Below, piece after piece: positions 55,767 to 64,000 of a stretch of DNA of 64,000 nucleotides; the first letter of the stretch is position 1; every line of letters starts with the position of its first letter. This stretch comes from Eutreptiella sp. 'Long Island Sound 2002' (lineage: Eukaryota > Euglenozoa > Euglenophyceae > Eutreptiales > Eutreptiaceae). Both the position numbers and the translations under genes were made by a program. The notes beneath the pieces are model-generated. The model searched no databases. It was not told where the DNA came from and saw only the letters and a program-made list of their open reading frames with translations. The stretch spans positions 143,477,596 through 143,541,595 of the forward strand of contig OZ038381.1 of assembly GCA_964036045.1 (NCBI GenBank), in the 5' to 3' direction.

Positions 55767-56562
55767 GAAAGGTTTATAGTGGTTTCAGCACTGTGTTTTT
55801 GCTTCTCCTGCTGCTTGCTGTTGCTGTAGGGTTTCCTGCTGCTTGTTTTGGATGATAAAGACCTTTTGTTTGCAGAAAAAGAGTCAATAGAGTCAATCCA
55901 GGATAACCCAAGCCAGAAGTATGCAAGGAGAAGAGAATTCAGGATCAAAGCATGAAGGGCTGCAGTGTAAACAGTGAAAGATGATTGGATATTCACAGAA
56001 ACTGCAACTCAGGTCACAAATGAATGCATATTCACAAAGATAGCTGAAATGTTTTTGGAAAAGAGTTAGAAAACTGCCCCATGGTCACTCTCTCTCCATA
56101 GTGCCATCTCAGGAGATGTGCACTCTTTGTTTTGGGTCCCATCTGTGCTGAGGTGGCAGGGCATGTGGCGATGAGGTCACTGCCATGTCACATGGGATCT
56201 TCCTACTTAGCTAGGCTGACCAGGAATTGAACCCAGGACCTCTCAAAAAGAGGTGCCTAGCCCCCTAGGGTGCATACCACTAGGGCAGATAAGTATTCAG
56301 GGAAAAACATAGATAAATTCATAGGCTCTGCCTTGGATATGTCAGTTCTCAGTTAACTCAGGAAAAGATGATTTGCCTCAGATTGAAAGGGGATTAAGGG
56401 GTCCACTCCATATCCTGATTGGGTGTTTGGTTCCATAGGTCAAAATGTGTTATCACCAGTTTTGGTGGGACCAATACTAAGATAAAAATGCATGGATGCT
56501 CAGTGCATCTCTAACACAACTAGAATATGCCTCAAAGCAATGGAAAAGCACTTTTTCTTACT
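55766..56562 (-). repeat. 5' LTR of Ty3-B
   Basis: 797 bp. On the minus strand it begins AGTAAGAAAAAG and ends CCTTTCT. It contains the tRNA-like segment at 56,214-56,293. The promoter of the element should be here, but I cannot pick out a TATA box with confidence. Confidence 0.9.
56214..56293 (-). other. tRNA-like segment in the Ty3-B 5' LTR
   Basis: Same as at 45,638-45,717, with the B box GGTTCAATTCC and an anticodon-like arm. Confidence 0.5.
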
Positions 56563-56567
56563 TATGA
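56563..56567. repeat. Right TSD of Ty3-B (TATGA)
   Basis: Followed by G and then the splice donor GTAGAC of intron 3 of the TIR element gene. Confidence 0.85.
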
Positions 56568-56611
56568 GGTAGACAACCTGTGAAGAGGTGCGCGCGTAAC
56601 GTGCGACGATT

Positions 56612-56686
56612 CATCTTAAAAATTCATCGTAAGACGAATAATTCATCGTACGAAGAAAGCAATTCGTCGTAGGATGAAACGGTACG
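56612..56686. promoter_or_regulatory. Palindromic motif cluster in intron 3
   Basis: TTCATCTTAAAAATTCATC, then GTAAGACGAATAATTCATC, GTACGAAGAAAG and TTCGTCGTAGGATGAAA, all inside the 56,569-56,719 intron. Confidence 0.7.
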
Positions 56687-57830
56687 GAAAATGTCGTTTG
56701 TTCATTGCTCTTTCCTCAGGTTGAAGCTGTTGAGCGCTCAGCTGTAGGAGGTCAATTTGTTGTGGGCAATATTGGTACTGAGCTTGGGGCTCAGCATGTT
56801 CTCACTGCAGGAGGTATCCTAAATTCACTGAGATGTGCAGCCGCTCGAACATTAGGGATGCTACAAGCATTGGAGACTGATGAGAACGCAGCAAGAGCAA
56901 TGCAGCATGAGCAGAAAAAGGCTGTTCACTGGGAGCCCTGGCAGAGCCCAGCGAAAACGGCAACAACAACCGTGAAAATTGCAAAGCCCATTAACCCGAA
57001 TGCCATGCGGACACTGCTTGCCCTTCAGGAACAAGCCACAGGGACGGGCACACCAAAGAGTAATGCAAAAAGTAATGAAAAAAGCGAACCGACAAAAGCA
57101 GCACCACCAGCCACCAGAAAACGCAAGTGGGAATCTGAGTCTGAAAACGAGGAGTCGGAAGAACCTGAGGAGGATGAAGGTGAAGACGAGGAAGAGGAGA
57201 ATGACAGTGATGCCAGCGATGAAGGCGTCACCCAAATAACTCCAGCCAAAGGAATAAAGTGGTCGTATGTCCCATACCAGGCGGAGGCCACTGACGAATG
57301 GAAGGTGGCACCAGGGATCGCTCGTCGATTTTATGAGCCTAGAGGAACGAAAGTATCTGACGAACTAGTGGCTGAAGCGGAGCGGACTAAGAGCACTATC
57401 TTTTGGCTTCCCGACGATGCGACTGACAAGAGCTGGAACGTGGAAGGTCAATACCTTGCTGCTCGCATCGCGTTTCGCACTCCGAAAGAAGCCGAGCTTT
57501 ACTGCAAAGGCATGACGCTGGCACTGAAGAAGCGCAAGATGAAGGAACAGCAGCAGAAGGAGCGCGAAGCCTGCAAGGCACGCAAGGCAGAAGCTGCTGC
57601 AGAACCAGCTGCACCACCAGCACCAGCTGCAGATCAAGAAAAGCCCGAGGAACAAACAGATAAGGTGTCAGAAGGTGCAGGTGCGAGTGGTGCAGCGCCT
57701 GACGGTGCAGAGGGCAATTGAACGTATCTATTTTGATTGCCATTGAGTGTTGGAAGTGACTGTTACGACTTCCACTGTTACTGTGTCAGATTTTGGTGCG
57801 GATTTTTGCATGTCGCTTCTGTCGCGCTAA

Positions 57831-58046
57831 ATTCATCGTAAACTTTCATCGTACGACGAAATTATTCTTCCTACGACGAATTTTCTGTGAAAACACTTTC
57901 CGTGCGAAACGTTGCGGCGACAGGCAGAAACAGCGGCCCAACCACAGATTTGGAACCAATATGACCGAAAAAATGAAGGCATAATGAATAAGATTTAATT
58001 TCAAGATTTTCATCTTAAACATTTTAAGATGAATATTGAGTTCTGG
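57831..58046. promoter_or_regulatory. Palindromic motif clusters in the 3' untranslated end
   Basis: TTCATCGTAAACTTTCATCG, GTACGACGAAA and CCTACGACGAA lie at 57,833-57,882, and TTTTCATCTTAAACATTTTAA with GATGAA at 58,008-58,033, just inside the right TIR. Confidence 0.65.
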
Positions 58047-58080
58047 TAAGATGAAACTAGGGACCAAGTGGGCGCGCGGG
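58047..58080 (-). repeat. Right terminal inverted repeat
   Basis: 34 bp, the inverse of 41,945-41,978 with one mismatch (A/G at the sixth base). Confidence 0.9.
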
Positions 58081-59187
58081 TTTAGATTGTCTCCGCCCAC
58101 TCATGTCATTAGTGTTTGCATATGAGCGCGTGTGCAAAGAGGCAGCTTGGCACGCGTGCTCACAAGGCGACATTATATAAAATAGAAGACAAGGTTGCAA
58201 AAATCAACCAAGCCATCCACGATGTCCTTCGCGGTCTCCGATTTACATATTGCCTTGGTTTAGGGCTCAACTCCCCGAAGGCTTCGAGTATGAGCCTCGG
58301 GGGATTGGCCACTTTGGCCTAATTTTGGACCAAAATTTGCCCTTTTTCAAAAAATGAGTTTTGGTACGCATTGAATTGCGTGGAGCCATCGTTGAGTTGG
58401 CTCGAAAAACGAAAATGACCTAGGGCTTTTGGTCTTGTGAGCATTGTGATCGGTTATTAATGTGCATGCTCACAAGGCCACAAACTTAGCGTTTGCGCAC
58501 GCAAACGACTTTGGTTTACAACACCCATACGCTGCCTAAAACATCCCTATTGCCCTCTTCCCCATGCAAAGTGATATGTCCACGTGAAAGGGGCATGAAT
58601 GAGAGGCATAGGGGGGGAATGTGGGGTTCTGTCCGAACTTGTGGTCCTTGAGAACCATGAGTTCGAGCAATCGACGGAAAATCTTGCCCGCTGATTTTCT
58701 CTCAGACGCAACGGCGAAAAATTCTGGTGAACACACCAGATGAAAGTACAAGAAAGACCCTCTAGATCCAGCCCTTAAGTTCCCTGAGAACCTCAAAGGT
58801 ACTCGAGAAAAATCCCTCACAAAACTCGCCACGGAGAAGCGACAACAGGCAGCGATTTCACGACAATTAGAAATCACGGTAGAAATCGGGTATTTCACCG
58901 ATTTCTAACCGAAAATCGACCAAGACAGTAAAATTATGGTAATTCTACATCGATTGAATGGTTAGGGATCGGATTCCGGATCCCGCGGATCAGAGAACAG
59001 GAATATCCCGCTGACAGCCGGTGTCAACAGCTTCTGCACGGTTATGATGGCTCACGGGCAGCCGGGCCATGGGCCATAGGTTCTGGGTACCGCTTCACCG
59101 CCCTCCTTAAAGCAAACCCTGGCGGGGGCTCGATAACACCCAAGCATGGCAGCGGGTACCCAGGACCATCTCCTGAAGGGGGGGGGG
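58081..59187. other. Right flank of the TIR element, no gene seen
   Basis: Mixed sequence. A minus frame at 58,898-58,536 has no recognisable domain. GCTCACAAGGC occurs near 58,150 and 58,470, a weak hint of a diverged repeat. A G10 run ends at 59,187. Confidence 0.4.
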
Positions 59188-60480
59188 TGTCACACCCTCA
59201 CTTCAGGCCGATTTGCGGGTTGGGTTGCCCATTACAATCCCACGGTAAGACAGGTACGGTGCTGTAGTTGCTGGTAACCGCAAGTATAGTATCCAGTATC
59301 AAGTCCCGGGTCCTGGCGGCGATTGTTCGGCATCGAAAGGACCCGTTAACCCATACCAGGCGCACCGGGTGCCGGCTGCGACGGTCACTACCACAGTGGC
59401 AGTGGCATACGCGGCCAACATAGGCGTCACACGACGACCGAGGTTGTCCCACAGGTCGAAAGCGACCACAAAGATCCATCAGGCTACCCCAGGCCTCCCA
59501 AGGCCGCAGACTGGGGGAGAGTCCCCACGGGTTTTCCCTCGGGCGCACCATGTCCATACGCACGACGTGAGTCCAGAGTGGTAAAGCCGCACGAGCTCCT
59601 CCATAAGGGATCGGGCATCAAGGCCGTCTTTTCCCTCGCCCCATTACCACAAAGGCCATGCAGGGGGGGGTCCCCATGCAGTCTGGGCGGAGGCGTCGAC
59701 TCCTCAAACCACCAGTTTCCCAGGCAGACTGACCGAGGTCAGGACACCGCAGGTCGCCACCCGACTGCAAGTGCGTCTGCGAGTCGGTACGCTCACACTG
59801 GGACTGACAGTGGCGGACCGCTGGGAGTGTAGTCAGGCAACTGAGCTTCCCGCCTGGCGCCATCAGGATCTCAGCACATCACAGCCACTAGGGCACACGG
59901 TATCACGGGCACTCAAACATGACAATCTGTACTCAGGTACTGGTCCAGGCTGGACCTTATGTAAGAGCATGTACACGGCGACTCAGGGCGCTTTCGTTTT
60001 CCGATTCGCGTCCCCCCGGGGGGGAAAAACAGTCCATATTTCGGTGATGGGCTGATAACACGCAACATACAGATGCGCATATCCTGGGGGGCAGAAACGT
60101 TAGCAAGAAATGGGTAAATAGGCGTGTAAACACACTCTGGATAGAGCGGCAAACCACGCCCCGGTCAGGATAAGGCATATGCAGGAGGGTGGACAGAAAA
60201 ACGCCTGAGTCCAGGCCATATATAGTCTGCAGACACACAGAGACTGGTCTGGATCCCGCAAGTGCCATAGAACCAGACGACACACCCGAAAATGGCAATG
60301 CCGATGACCGCGGCATCTGTTGCGCAACGTCGTATGGGCCTTAAGGCCTCAATCTGGGATAATGAAGGGGTGCCATCCGCCCTGGTGTCCAACGAAGTCA
60401 GCAGGGGGCTAGGGCCGTCCAAGCACGCCGGGGAAATGTCAGCAAGAAAATGCTTACGGACAATGTTTGCCGAAAGCATC
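59188..60480 (-). repeat. Probable 3' untranslated region and LTR of Ty3-C
   Basis: TG...-type start at 59,188 and no coding capacity. With only one copy in the window I cannot place the inner LTR boundary. Confidence 0.35.
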
Positions 60481-60624
60481 TAAGCCTGAACTGAGCACCC
60501 GGCGTGTGCACAATCCAGCTCCTTCAAACTGCAATGATATGCTTTGCAGTGTCATGGAGCGTGGATTCCGAAATCACACTGGAAAGACCAGTGATGCTCA
60601 TCAGGGGAGAGCTCAGGGCGGTGA

Positions 60625-61310
60625 TCAGGCGCCTCTGGCTGCAATCGCCCAGGTGAGTGCTGCCAAGTCCGAGACATGGAGCTTGGTCTTGTGCTTGCGG
60701 ATATAGTCCATGAATGGGGTGTTAATCCGCGGCACGAACGAGAAGACGGGTTCCCAGGTGTCGTGGGACAGCCCATAGCCTCGCCAACGAACCTTGAACT
60801 CCAGGCCTCCGGGTGCCGAGGCGTTGGGACGCTGGGCCAGGATCTTCTCGACAGTATAGTCGTCCTGCACAGCGTAGTCATCGTCCGAGTCAGCCTCATG
60901 TGCGGCGTAGTCCAAGGACTTATGTTGGCCACGGAGGTCGGGTTCCCGCACATGGCGTTGACTCTCGTGGCGCTTCCAGAACTGTCTGTGACCCATCTTG
61001 ATGCGGTGGGTGTCCTCACCAATCCTGCGGACCGGCTCTCCGGGAGTGAACCAGGTTTTGGTGCGGTGGGTGCCCATTGGGCGGGGTCTGATCACCCACA
61101 CCAGGTCTCCCACCCCGAACTTTTGCGCTGTCGAGCTCGGGGCGGACTTCTGACGCTCGGCATGCTCCTTCTCCAGCTGCTGGCGGATGTCTCGCGCCGT
61201 TGCCTCCTGCCGCGCAAAGAATTTCTTGGCCCCATGGCCATACCATCACCCGACAAGGGAAGTCCCCGTCCCAGGGGGTCCCTGCCGGACAAAATCTCCT
61301 GAGGGGACAA
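60625..61310 (-). pseudogene. Ty3-C integrase C-terminus with chromodomain
   Basis: A helical stretch precedes KFGVGDLVWVIRPRPMGTHR (integrase C-terminal barrel). An acidic linker follows (ADSDDDYAVQDDY), then a clear chromodomain: TVEKILAQRPNASAPGG, LEFKVRWRGYGLSHDTWEPV. The stop lies at 60,625. The frame differs from that of the integrase core, so there is a break near 61,310. Confidence 0.85.
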
Positions 61311-62336
61311 TCAACCCGGAGTGGGGGTGTCATGATGGGCCTTCAGAGCAGGCCACATCTCCTCAAACCAGTTCCGACGTGGGTTGGTGATGTGAATTTT
61401 GCGTAGCTTCTCGAACAGCTGTCTTCCAGCCACTTCAGCCCGGCCCTTGGACCGGCTGTGATAGGCGACGCTCTTGGGATGACGTATTCCCGTGAGGGAA
61501 CACATGGCCTTGAACCAGCCGCCAGTAAACTGGGGCCCTCGGTCACTGCAAATGGTGCCGGGGATGTCAAAGACTGTCAGCCAATGACGAATCATCATGA
61601 CTGCCACTTCCTTGGCAAGCAACCCCCTTTTGTGTGCCGGAACGGCTACTACGTAGCCGCTGTGGCGGTCCACACAAAGGACCACACAGTCAAAGGTCTC
61701 CTTGCCTATGTGAACTTCGGGCATGGAGAAGACGTCCATGGCCACGCTCTCCATGGGCTGGTCAGGCACCGGAGTCCACTGGGCTTCCCCCTTGACGTTC
61801 CGGTTGTCGGGATTGCAGGCCTGACAGACCGAGCAACCCTTTCTGACCTTCTTGATAGCGTTGTAGAGACTGATCTGGTCGATTTTGAACCGGCGCTGCA
61901 TATCCAAGGCTTGCTTCCTGACCCCCGGGTGCATCATGTGGTGGTGCCAAGCCTCACATAGCTCGAGCACTCAAGACTCCGGGACCAGCAGCTTACCATG
62001 CCGGTAAAGCTTGCCATCCTCCTCGGACAGCCCCTTTGGCCACTTCTGCCCGTCATCAGGGTCGGTCACAGCCCTATACTCGGCCGCAAAGGCCTCAGAC
62101 TTGGCGTAGTCGTCGGTCCAGTCGTCCTGGAGGCATGATTTAGGGAAGAGGTGCTTGTTGGACTCGGCTCCCTCAGGGGCGAGTACTCTGACCGATCTGC
62201 TCATCCTCCTTCCGAGGGGGGCATCTGCAGCCATGACAACGAAGCATCCAACACCCTCCTCCTCCATCAGGCGCTCCATTTCTATGATCCTCTTGGCCTT
62301 ACCCTACGTGCTCATTTGGATCAGGTACTTCACACA
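61311..62336 (-). pseudogene. Ty3-C integrase core and preceding region
   Basis: The segment 62,279-61,971 and the adjoining 61,970-61,311 are one frame apart. The integrase shows an HHCC zinc finger (HHMMHPG ... CSVCQAC) and the DDE triad: SVAMDVFSMPE, ICSDRGPQFTGGWF and KGRAEVAGRQLFEK. A TAG lies at about 62,306 in the upstream part. The sequence is cut at about 62,337. Confidence 0.88.
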
Positions 62337-62349
62337 GTGGTTTTCCCCG

Positions 62350-62475
62350 GTTTAACCCGGTTGAACTCGGAAGGGGCGTGGTTGAACCGCTGAACCGCGG
62401 TTGAACCGCGGTTGAACCACCGCCAGCGCTGGCGGCGGCGGCTGCGCCAGCGGCGCGCGCTTTTCTGAACAAAAC
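62350..62475. promoter_or_regulatory. GGTTGAACC motif cluster at the left end of the second element
   Basis: GGTTTAACCCGGTTGAACTC, then GGTTGAACCGCTGAACCGC, GGTTGAACCGCGGTTGAACC: about six copies in 70 bases, followed by a GC-rich inverted repeat (GCCAGCGCTGGC). Position and repetition match the TTCATC clusters of the first element. Confidence 0.65.
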
Positions 62476-62523
62476 ATTTGCATAACCACCTGAAACTGAC
62501 GCGTGACAAACCTTTTTTAAAAA

Positions 62524-64000
62524 ATGTCCCACCACTGGCTGCAAGTGGTGAACGACCACTGCAGCGGTTGGGGGGACCAACAGCTGGTGGACGACTTGTT
62601 CACCTTTTTTTGCACAAACCGCACGACAAAACGCCTATGGAAACAACTTGCTGACCGAATTGGTAACACACAGAGGGCTTCCAAACAGACAAAAAGGGCT
62701 ACAAAAAAAGCTTTCACAGGATCCGACGCTGTGCGCCTCATTTTGGACCTTGGGATGCCGAAGCCAAGGTATGTGGCATAATGCACACATGCCTACAAGT
62801 GGTTCAACGTGGTTCAACGGTGCGGTTGAACCCTTATCAGAAAAAGAACAATTGTGATTGTGCTTCATGACAAGGTTTGCACAGCAAGATGATGGCTTAA
62901 TGTTGCCCAAAGCATGAACATATGAGTTGCAACGTGTTGCCCATGTCACAAATGTGAATACTTTGTGGTTTGTACCATTGGACGCTTTTTGGTGCCATGA
63001 CGGCAACGCATTCAACCGCAGGTTCAACGGCGCACTTTATCCCAATTTCTCGGTTCAACCGTCCCTAGGTACAAGAAGCTTATTTCGTGGGCCGATGCCA
63101 AAGAGAAGAAAACCCGTGCAAGCACCGTCCCATGGACACATTGCTTTCCGTTGTATGCAACGATGGATAAAGCTTGGTCCACGTTAAGTGAGAGACAAGT
63201 ACTAAAAACGACCATAAAAGATGGAAGAGTCCGGGTTCGCTGGGATGTGGATGATTGGATACAATATATAGGTGATCAAAGGGATGTGCTAGAGGAAAAT
63301 TCACTTCCCAAGATTTAGGGATGATCAGCCCTATGTACTTATAGTGCGTGGTGATGGGTTTCCATGTGGAGCAAGGTCATGGTGCCAAATTGCATGTGGT
63401 TTTGCAAACCACATGCAAAAACCACGAACTTTGCTCTACAATTGGACCCTTGACCTTGCTCTCGTAAGTGAGCATGAAACGGATCTTGTGCGTGTCCCCT
63501 TGGGAGAGACACTAAAACAAATACAACAAATTATTGACCGTGCCTACATGTTGCTCCGAGGGTTTTGGGTGCGAACGGTTGTCATTATTTGAGGCGATAG
63601 CCCTTGGCTTTGTCATATACTTGGTCTATCCACATTTTATGAAAATGGGTCAATTTATTCTTTTGCGACATGGTCTAGGGAGAAAGAAAGATGGGTAGGG
63701 TGTGAATGGCGACGAAGTACAAGACTTGAAGCAAAATTCCTAAAGTATAGGAAACAAGGAGTTAGTTGTGTTGGTGCAAAAGGGTGCATCGAAAGTCCAC
63801 TATTGAAAGTGGATGACCGTATAGGGTGTGTCATCATGTGTGTTATTCATCTTGTGATACGATTCGGTGAATACTTAACAACGTTTGTGCGCACACGAGC
63901 CACAATGTTGACAGTACCAAAACGATCCAAGGTTCAAAGCCTCCTAAAGGCTGCTAAGACCAATGTTTCTTTGAAAGACTGGTCCTTCCCCGATCGGGAA
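62524..64000 (+). pseudogene. Second copy of the unrecognised transposase-like gene, 3' end outside the window
   Basis: Exon 1 is 62,524-62,768 (starts MSHHWLQVVNDHCSGWGDQQ); intron 62,769-63,068 has GTATGT...CTAG ends and joins in phase 2. Exon 2 continues YKKLISWADAKEKKTR, which aligns with KYRQLLSFASAKQR of the first gene. One frame change near 63,310 precedes VLIVRGDGFPCGARSW. A TGA at 63,590 sits where the first gene has Gly, then GDSPWLCHILGLSTFY and CVIMCVIHLVIRFGEY follow, open to the window end. Shared blocks are RGDG(Y/F)P, the (F/W)LCxILGLST block and the IH-containing helix. There is no intron at this position in the first gene, so the intron-exon plan has changed. The function is inferred as a DNA transposase. 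Confidence 0.65.
62797..63068. promoter_or_regulatory. GGTTCAAC motif clusters inside intron 1 of the second gene
   Basis: GTGGTTCAACGTGGTTCAAC and GCGGTTGAACCC lie at about 62,800-62,832, and ATTCAACCGCAGGTTCAACG plus CGGTTCAACCG at about 63,008-63,062, next to the splice acceptor. None are seen in the exons. Confidence 0.65.

Larger units (their letters stand above)
45190..56562 (-). mobile_element. Complete Ty3/Gypsy chromovirus 'Ty3-B'
   Basis: 11,373 bp between 797-bp LTRs with a 5-bp duplication TATGA. Order on the minus strand: 5' LTR, primer site, gag, zinc knuckle, protease, reverse transcriptase, RNase H, integrase, chromodomain, about 2.2 kb of 3' untranslated sequence, polypurine tract, 3' LTR. 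This order and the chromodomain place it in the chromovirus branch of Ty3/Gypsy. Stops and frame changes break the coding region in several places, so it is not autonomous now. The LTRs differ from each other at several positions, so the insertion is not brand new. Confidence 0.95.
42273..57721 (+). pseudogene. Unrecognised transposase-like gene of the TIR element, four exons
   Basis: Probable exons: 42,273 to about 42,967; 43,109-44,142; 44,361-45,189 plus one base at 56,568; and 56,720-57,721 (TGA). Introns 2 (44,143-44,360) and 3 (56,569-56,719) have GT-AG ends and keep phase 0; the intron 1 donor is uncertain. Exon 1 holds a helical N-terminus and LIIRGDGYPVAGCSWTQ. Exon 2 has LPFLCGILGLSTTW, CILHIMMICGKLI and SNDLTETMNAIMKGIYLQ. 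Exon 3 is Pro-rich. Exon 4 has a basic TRKRKW, an acidic Glu/Asp stretch and a Lys/Ala tail. It aligns with the gene at 62,524 through exons 1-2. The Asp of RGDG and the Glu of DLTETMN are candidate catalytic residues (inference). Breaks: a stop at 42,746 and frame changes near 42,640, 44,050 and a G5 run at 44,936. Ty3-B interrupts exon 3. Confidence 0.65.
41945..58080 (+). mobile_element. TIR DNA transposon of an unrecognised family, containing nested Ty3-B
   Basis: The ends are inverted repeats of 34 bp (41,945-41,978 and 58,047-58,080), differing at one base, starting CCCGCRCGCCCACTTGG and running into TTTCATCTTA. Discounting Ty3-B and its TSD copy (11,378 bp), the element is 4,758 bp and holds one multi-exon plus-strand gene. 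The flanking bases (...ATGGTTC and TTTAGATT...) show no certain target duplication. Palindromic TTCATC-type motifs are clustered near both ends and in all introns. The transposon-encoded protein does not match any transposase family I know. The gene is decayed by frameshifts, so this copy is probably inactive. Confidence 0.8.
59188..62336 (-). mobile_element. Third Ty3/Gypsy chromovirus, 3' part (Ty3-C)
   Basis: On the minus strand: end of RNase H or tether region (from 62,336), integrase, chromodomain (to about 60,625), then 1.3 kb without a reading frame that should hold the 3' untranslated region and 3' LTR. The left edge TGTCACACCC at 59,188, which is ...GGTGTGACA on the minus strand, is a plausible LTR end. 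The upstream part is missing because another element begins at about 62,337. Ty3-C is only distantly related to Ty3-A and Ty3-B. Confidence 0.75.
62337..64000 (+). mobile_element. Second element of the same family as the TIR transposon, cut by the window end
   Basis: Starts where Ty3-C pol is interrupted (about 62,337, TGGTTTTCCCCGGTTTAACC). It holds a gene homologous to that at 42,273. Repeated GGTTGAAC motifs lie at the left end and in the intron. No right end or TIR partner is in the window, so the boundary is inferred from the interruption of Ty3-C. Confidence 0.6.

Noticed and set aside
41930-58095. Target duplication of the TIR element
   Set aside because: Flanks share at most a TT or GTT-like word; too short to claim.

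Overview
The window is eukaryotic nuclear DNA made almost entirely of nested mobile elements. Evidence for a eukaryote: chromodomain Ty3/Gypsy retrotransposons with an initiator-Met-like primer site, a MULE transposase with a SWIM zinc finger, a LINE-like element with an 18-bp target duplication, and genes with GT-AG introns. I see no confident host housekeeping gene. The host is probably a large repeat-rich genome, perhaps an alga or early-diverging plant lineage; the sequence does not let me name it.

Layout. 1-4.1 kb: low-complexity DNA and a decayed MULE transposase (minus strand). 4.1-29.7 kb: one Ty3/Gypsy chromovirus copy ('Ty3-A', minus strand, 5' end missing), split by two GC-rich insertions. 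The first (6,722-12,253, 10-bp duplication) carries about 35 copies of a 65-bp minisatellite. The second (13,552-27,303, 18-bp duplication) is a 10-kb LINE-like element coding for an RNase H plus zinc-knuckle protein and two further proteins. That LINE-like element is itself interrupted by a non-autonomous LTR element with three 730-bp LTRs (16,775-20,460, 4-bp duplication GTAC). 29.7-31.4 kb: a superfamily-3 helicase gene fragment fused to the broken end of Ty3-A. 31.4-39.8 kb: tandem repeats, a Lys/Ala-rich 40-residue-repeat gene, a 42-bp repeat array and a Ty3 reverse transcriptase relic (Ty3-D). 39.8-41.9 kb: nothing recognised.

41,945-58,080 is the most interesting object: a DNA transposon with 34-bp terminal inverted repeats (33/34 matching), about 4.76 kb when its nested retrotransposon is discounted. 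It has one multi-exon gene whose product I do not recognise. A complete related chromovirus ('Ty3-B', 45,190-56,562, TSD TATGA) sits in exon 3, one base before the exon end. A palindromic motif (TTCATCKTA half-site) occurs in the termini and in every intron or untranslated stretch of the DNA transposon. A divergent relative of the same gene starts at 62.5 kb and runs off the window. It lies in its own element, inserted in a third chromovirus (Ty3-C, 59.2-62.3 kb), and has the same architecture with a different motif (GGTTGAAC and its complement) clustered at its end and in its intron. Together these suggest an undescribed family of TIR transposons in which each member carries its own multi-copy recognition motif.

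Nesting order: Ty3-A is older than the two GC-rich insertions in it; the LINE-like element is older than the three-LTR element; the TIR transposon is older than Ty3-B; Ty3-C is older than the second TIR-type element. Several frameshifts coincide with homopolymer runs, so some of the decay could be assembly error.
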